Source: an uncultured Dokdonia sp. (lineage in GTDB: Bacteria; Bacteroidota; Bacteroidia; Flavobacteriales; Flavobacteriaceae). From it: a stretch of 64,000 nucleotides of DNA. How positions within the stretch are numbered: position 1 is the first letter of the stretch; every line of letters begins with the position of its first letter. The notes below the pieces were generated by a model. The model searched no databases. It was given only the letters and a program-made list of their open reading frames with translations, and was not told where the DNA came from. Below, in pieces: positions 61,514-64,000 of this stretch. Both the position numbers and the translations under genes were made by a program. The stretch spans positions 310,001-374,000 of the forward strand of contig NZ_CANMDS010000002.1 of assembly GCF_947496725.1 (NCBI RefSeq), written 5' to 3'.

Positions 61514-61558
61514 TGTGTATTTCGTCTAAAAATTGAGTTTTTTATCTAAAAATTAAGT
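61514..61558 (+). promoter_or_regulatory. Conserved direct-repeat element, third copy
   Basis: TGTGTATTTC followed by TCTAAAAATTGAGT (61525-61538) and TCTAAAAATTAAGT (61545-61558): two 14-base direct repeats with a 20-base period. They lie about 20-55 bases before a possible -7 element, as expected of an activator site. Confidence 0.6.
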
Positions 61559-61591
61559 AATACTTAAAAAATGACACCTATATTAGCAAAG

Positions 61592-61661
61592 CCATAACAT
61601 AAGTAGGTTAAGTTAATGGTAGATTTGGGGCAAAAAAAGGTGGATCTTTCCGCCTTTTTTT
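61592..61661 (+). ncRNA. Candidate small non-coding RNA of about 70 bases
   Basis: Predicted to start just after TATATTAG (61579-61586) and end at the terminator hairpin 61632-61661. It has no coding frame and belongs to no recognised RNA family. The evidence is only the order of activator-like repeats, -7 element and terminator; the hairpin could instead end read-through from the PurF-like gene. Confidence 0.35.
61632..61661 (+). terminator. Rho-independent terminator
   Basis: The 13-base arms AAAAAAAGGTGGA/TCCGCCTTTTTTT (one G-T pair) with a four-base loop, about 155 bases after the PurF-like stop. Confidence 0.85.
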
Positions 61662-61771
61662 ATGCGCAATTTTCACCTAGAGCGATGTAGTCAATTTCTT
61701 ATTAAAAGATTTTTATCACTCCTCATTACAAACTTTAGTAGCGTACTCTCTCAGAGAGTTAAAACATAAAA

Positions 61772-61799
61772 AAAGGTCCATTCTAACGAATGGACCTTT
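61772..61799 (-). terminator. sodA terminator
   Basis: The 12-base arms AAAGGTCCATTC/GAATGGACCTTT with a TAAC loop. A-tract at 61767-61774 gives the U-run on the minus strand, 21 bases after the sodA stop. Confidence 0.92.
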
Positions 61800-61819
61800 G
61801 TAATTATATAGGCTATCGC

Positions 61820-62428
61820 TTATTTATTCTGAGCATATAGAGCGCTTACTTTATCCCAGTTTATAACATTAAAAAATGCGTTTACATAATCTGGGCGTCT
61901 GTTTTGGTAATTAAGGTAGTATGCGTGCTCCCATACATCAAGTCCTAAGATAGGAGTTCCTCCACAACCTACTTTAGGCATAAGTGGGTTATCTTGATTA
62001 GGTGTTGAGCAAACCTCAACTTTTCCTCCTTCGTGCACACATAGCCAAGCCCATCCTGAACCAAACTGTCCTCCTGCTGCAGATGAGAACTTGTCTTTAA
62101 AAGACTCAAAGTTTCCATAAGCGGCATTTATTGCATCTGCTAGTTCACCCGTAGGCTCTCCTCCACCGTCTGGAGACATTACTTCCCAAAAAAGTCTGTG
62201 GTTATAAAAACCTCCACCGTTATTACGCACAGCAGTGTTAGACATATCTAGGTTAATAAGTATATTTTCTATAGTCTTACCGTCAAGGTCTGTTCCCTCT
62301 ATGGCTTTGTTAAGTTTTGTAGTATATCCAGCGTGGTGTTTTCCGTGGTGGATCTCCATTGTCTTTGCATCAATGTTAGGCTCTAGAGCATCTTTTGCAT
62401 ATGGTAATTCTGGTAAGGTAAATGACAT
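61820..62428 (-). CDS. sodA: Superoxide dismutase, Fe/Mn family
   Basis: A 202-residue metalloenzyme that converts superoxide to peroxide and oxygen. Metal ligands are visible: His27 in MEIHHGKHH, His about 80 in NHRLFWEVM, and Asp and His in the signature [18 protein letters not shown]. No signal peptide, so cytosolic. Choice of Fe or Mn cannot be settled by sequence inspection. A -7 element and terminator frame it as a single-gene unit. Confidence 0.96.
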   Translation of the reverse strand: MSFTLPELPYAKDALEPNIDAKTMEIHHGKHHAGYTTKLNKAIEGTDLDGKTIENILINLDMSNTAVRNNGGGFYNHRLFWEVMSPDGGGEPTGELADAINAAYGNFESFKDKFSSAAGGQFGSGWAWLCVHEGGKVEVCSTPNQDNPLMPKVGCGGTPILGLDVWEHAYYLNYQNRRPDYVNAFFNVINWDKVSALYAQNK

Positions 62429-62468
62429 TTCTCTTTCGTTTTTGGTTAAACTTCAATTCTGATTTTAA

Positions 62469-62476
62469 CAAAGTTA
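62469..62476 (-). promoter_or_regulatory. sodA promoter -7 element
   Basis: TAACTTTG on the minus strand (62476 to 62469), about 40 bases before the sodA ATG. No clear TTG at -33. Confidence 0.55.
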
Positions 62477-62523
62477 CATAAAGTAAGGTATTCTTTGTGT
62501 TATAGAATTCTTATAAATGGGTG

Positions 62524-62543
62524 TACGCTTTCGCGAAAGCGTA
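62524..62543. repeat. Iterated palindrome, 20-bp copy between sodA and helicase genes
   Basis: TACGCTTTCGCGAAAGCGTA in the 267-base divergent region, upstream of the sodA -7 element. Confidence 0.95.
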
Positions 62544-62593
62544 ATAATACTCAACAAATTAACGCAACTATTTAGAAAATAATGGTCTTACAC

Positions 62594-62633
62594 ATATAGA
62601 CACTCATTTTAGGGGTATTATATGTGTCTATAT
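62594..62633 (+). terminator. Long hairpin, possible terminator or operator
   Basis: The ten-base arms ATATAGACAC/GTGTCTATAT separated by 20 bases and followed by TTTTTATT. It is weak as a terminator because of its AT content and long loop, but exact in symmetry. Confidence 0.45.
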
Positions 62634-62655
62634 TTTTATTAGTTTGATGTTTGAC

Positions 62656-62682
62656 AAGGCCACCTTTTATGGGTGGCTTTTG
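62656..62682 (+). terminator. Hairpin immediately before the helicase promoter
   Basis: The stem AAGGCCACC/GGTGGCTTT (one G-T pair) with a seven-base loop and a short T-run, directly followed by the -7-like TATATTAG (62684-62691) of the helicase gene. Confidence 0.65.
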
Positions 62683-62683
62683 C

Positions 62684-62691
62684 TATATTAG
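62684..62691 (+). promoter_or_regulatory. Possible -7 element of the helicase gene
   Basis: TATATTAG, one base from TAnnTTTG, ends four bases before the ATG at 62696. It is identical to the -7-like sequence at 61579. Confidence 0.45.
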
Positions 62692-62695
62692 TGCT

Positions 62696-64000
62696 ATGAC
62701 CGAAAAGAATAGCTTTATTGTTCTCAATGCTTCTGCAGGATCTGGTAAAACATACAGCCTTGTAAAGCAATATATCACTACACTTCTTAAAAGTAATGAC
62801 CCTAACAAGTTTAGACATTTACTAGCCATCACTTTTACAAACAAGGCTGTGGCAGAGATGAAAAACAGGGTGCTAGATACTCTTAAAGCTATAGGTGATT
62901 ATAATGGTGTTGACAAACCAGATATGCTAGAAGACCTAGCAGTAGCTAGTAATATGCCCGTAAATGTTGTGGTAAAAAAAGCTAAGGAAATCCTCAATAG
63001 GATTCTCCATAATTATGCGGCTTTTGATATTGTTACTATCGATACACTTACACATAGAATTATACGCACCTTTGCAAAAGATCTTAATATCTCTAGCAGT
63101 TTTGAAGTGTCTCTAGATCAAAAAACGCTTAGTGCGCAGGCCGTAGATGCTCTTGTGGCAAAGGTGGGTGTAGATGACACCATTACTAAGGTGCTCGTAG
63201 ATTTTGCTCTTGAAAAGGCAGATGATGATAAAAGCTGGGATATAAGCAGAGATTTACTAGAAATTGCCTCACTACTACATAATGAAAATGACCTTAAGGC
63301 GCTGGACCGACTTAAAAGCAAGTCGCTATCAGACTTTGATGCACTTGCTACATTTCTTAACACTCAAATTAAGTCCCTAGCTAGCAAGCAACAAGAAATG
63401 GGCAAAAACCTTATAGATTTTATACACGGGTTAGGTCTTGATCAAAAAAGTTTTGCCAGCGGCTACTATTATAAATTTATAGTCCAAGTGGCAAGTGGTG
63501 TAAGAGGTCTAAAATATTCTGGTTCTGGTTATAAAGACAATATTGAGGAATATGCGTTCTATACAAAAGGACAAAAAGATGATATAAAATCCATAATAGA
63601 TGCAAACAGGCAGCGCTTTGTAGATGACTTTTTAAAACTAAAATCTCTTGCCGGTAAGCAAAAAAAGTATGAGGCTTTTCGCTCTAAGCTTATACCCCTT
63701 TCTGTTTTACACCTTATTAAAAAGGAGCTCGACCTTATTAAAGAAGAAGAAAATGTATTGCTCATATCAGATTTTAATGCCCTTATCTCAAAATCGCTTA
63801 AAGATCAACCTGCTGCATTTTTATATGAGCGACTAGGTGAGCGTTATACAAACTACTTTATAGACGAGTTTCAAGACACCTCTGTGATGCAGTGGGATAA
63901 CCTTGTCCCACTTATAGATAATACCATAAGTAGTGCTTCTGGTGATGAAGTAAGTAATTCTCTACTACTAGTGGGTGATCCAAAACAAGCAATTTATAGA
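62696..64000 (+). CDS. UvrD/AddA-like superfamily 1 helicase, 5' part
   Basis: At least 435 residues; the frame is open to the window edge. Walker A is LNASAGSGKTYSL near residue 15, motif Ia LLAITFTNKAVAEMK follows, and motif II is YFIDEFQDTS near residue 385. Motif III-like VGDPKQAIYR is at the very edge. The ASAGSGKT form and the long insert between motifs Ia and II match the AddA/RecB-type branch, which in Bacteroidota is usually over 1000 residues and ends in a nuclease domain (outside this window). Probable role: processing of double-strand breaks for RecA. Confidence 0.9.
   Translation, partial: MTEKNSFIVLNASAGSGKTYSLVKQYITTLLKSNDPNKFRHLLAITFTNKAVAEMKNRVLDTLKAIGDYNGVDKPDMLEDLAVASNMPVNVVVKKAKEILNRILHNYAAFDIVTIDTLTHRIIRTFAKDLNISSSFEVSLDQKTLSAQAVDALVAKVGVDDTITKVLVDFALEKADDDKSWDISRDLLEIASLLHNENDLKALDRLKSKSLSDFDALATFLNTQIKSLASKQQEMGKNLIDFIHGLGLDQKSFASGYYYKFIVQVASGVRGLKYSGSGYKDNIEEYAFYTKGQKDDIKSIIDANRQRFVDDFLKLKSLAGKQKKYEAFRSKLIPLSVLHLIKKELDLIKEEENVLLISDFNALISKSLKDQPAAFLYERLGERYTNYFIDEFQDTSVMQWDNLVPLIDNTISSASGDEVSNSLLLVGDPKQAIYR

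Larger units (their letters stand above)
61478..61819. other. 342-bp convergent intergenic region with candidate small RNA
   Basis: From left: a direct-repeat element (61514-61558), a -7-like TATATTAG (61579-61586), about 45 bases of leader, a strong terminator (61632-61661), then about 110 unremarkable bases and the sodA terminator. No coding frame is supported. Confidence 0.65.

Noticed and set aside
1039-62543. The repeated palindrome as a CRISPR array or REP/BIME element
   Set aside because: Copies are singletons kilobases apart without spacers, so not CRISPR. About half lie within genes and they have no loop, unlike REP stem-loops.
1039-62543. The palindrome as a LexA or other classical operator
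   Set aside because: It occurs deep inside coding regions of many unrelated genes and next to gene ends, not preferentially in promoters.

Overview
This window looks like part of the chromosome of a marine, gliding Flavobacteriaceae-type bacterium (phylum Bacteroidota), possibly Dokdonia-like. Several features point that way. Promoters match the Bacteroidota consensus (TTG about 17-20 bases before TAnnTTTG) and Shine-Dalgarno sequences are largely absent. A secreted M36 metallopeptidase has a type IX secretion (T9SS) C-terminal sorting domain. The gliding lipoprotein gene gldH lies between ricT and a PBP1A gene. An IPExxxVDY-family gene lies next to pyk. DNA is AT-rich, coding density is above 90%, and no rRNA, tRNA, transposase, phage or CRISPR sequence was seen. 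The genus is inferred; no marker gene was compared.

Layout. 0-9 kb: the 3' end of hemB, a DUF3291 gene, a CNNM/CBS membrane protein, a TPR hybrid histidine kinase divergent from ogt, a serine hydrolase, a DUF4153 membrane protein, a PolB-like exonuclease and a small GldL-like protein. 9-17.5 kb: the large secreted M36 peptidase, a fused double-ATPase oligopeptide transporter subunit, an M91-like HExxH protein and scoA/scoB. 17.6-23 kb (minus strand): PBP1A, gldH, ricT, trhO. 23-31 kb: recA, an ECF sigma factor with an unusual anti-sigma/outer-membrane-barrel partner, plsC, trpS, queD, lpxH and a lipoprotein hydrolase. 31-36 kb: recJ, a SPOR protein, OsmC and AhpD-type proteins, and a small barrel protein. 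36-46 kb: ileS, a DksA-like gene, lspA, a histidine kinase/response regulator pair, then fthC with an AspA-like/RimK/RimB-like cluster. 46-57 kb: uvrC, a patatin-barrel protein, pyk, an IPExxxVDY gene, a sensor kinase and rnc-fabF-acpP. 57-64 kb: purN, RNase HI, a PfkB kinase, a PurF paralogue, sodA and the start of a UvrD/AddA-like helicase that runs off the window.

The most striking signal is a perfect palindrome with core GCTTTCGCGAAAGC, extending to 22 bp at some sites. It occurs 17 times, about once per 4 kb, plus several partial or decayed copies. Nine perfect copies are intergenic and eight lie inside unrelated genes, read there in all three frames as AFAKA, RFRES or LSRKR. This is a highly iterated palindrome of unknown function and the best candidate for an undescribed system.

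Second, a direct-repeat element (TGTGTAkTTCrTCkAA, with a second half-site about 20 bp on) occurs upstream of the M36 gene, near 15.37 kb and near 61.5 kb. It looks like a regulator binding site, and the 61.5 kb copy precedes a possible small RNA. Other points of interest are an operator-like inverted repeat between the hybrid kinase and ogt, four promoters placed so close to their ATG that the mRNAs may be leaderless, and a RimK/RimB-like/AspA-like cluster that may add and remove glutamate tails.
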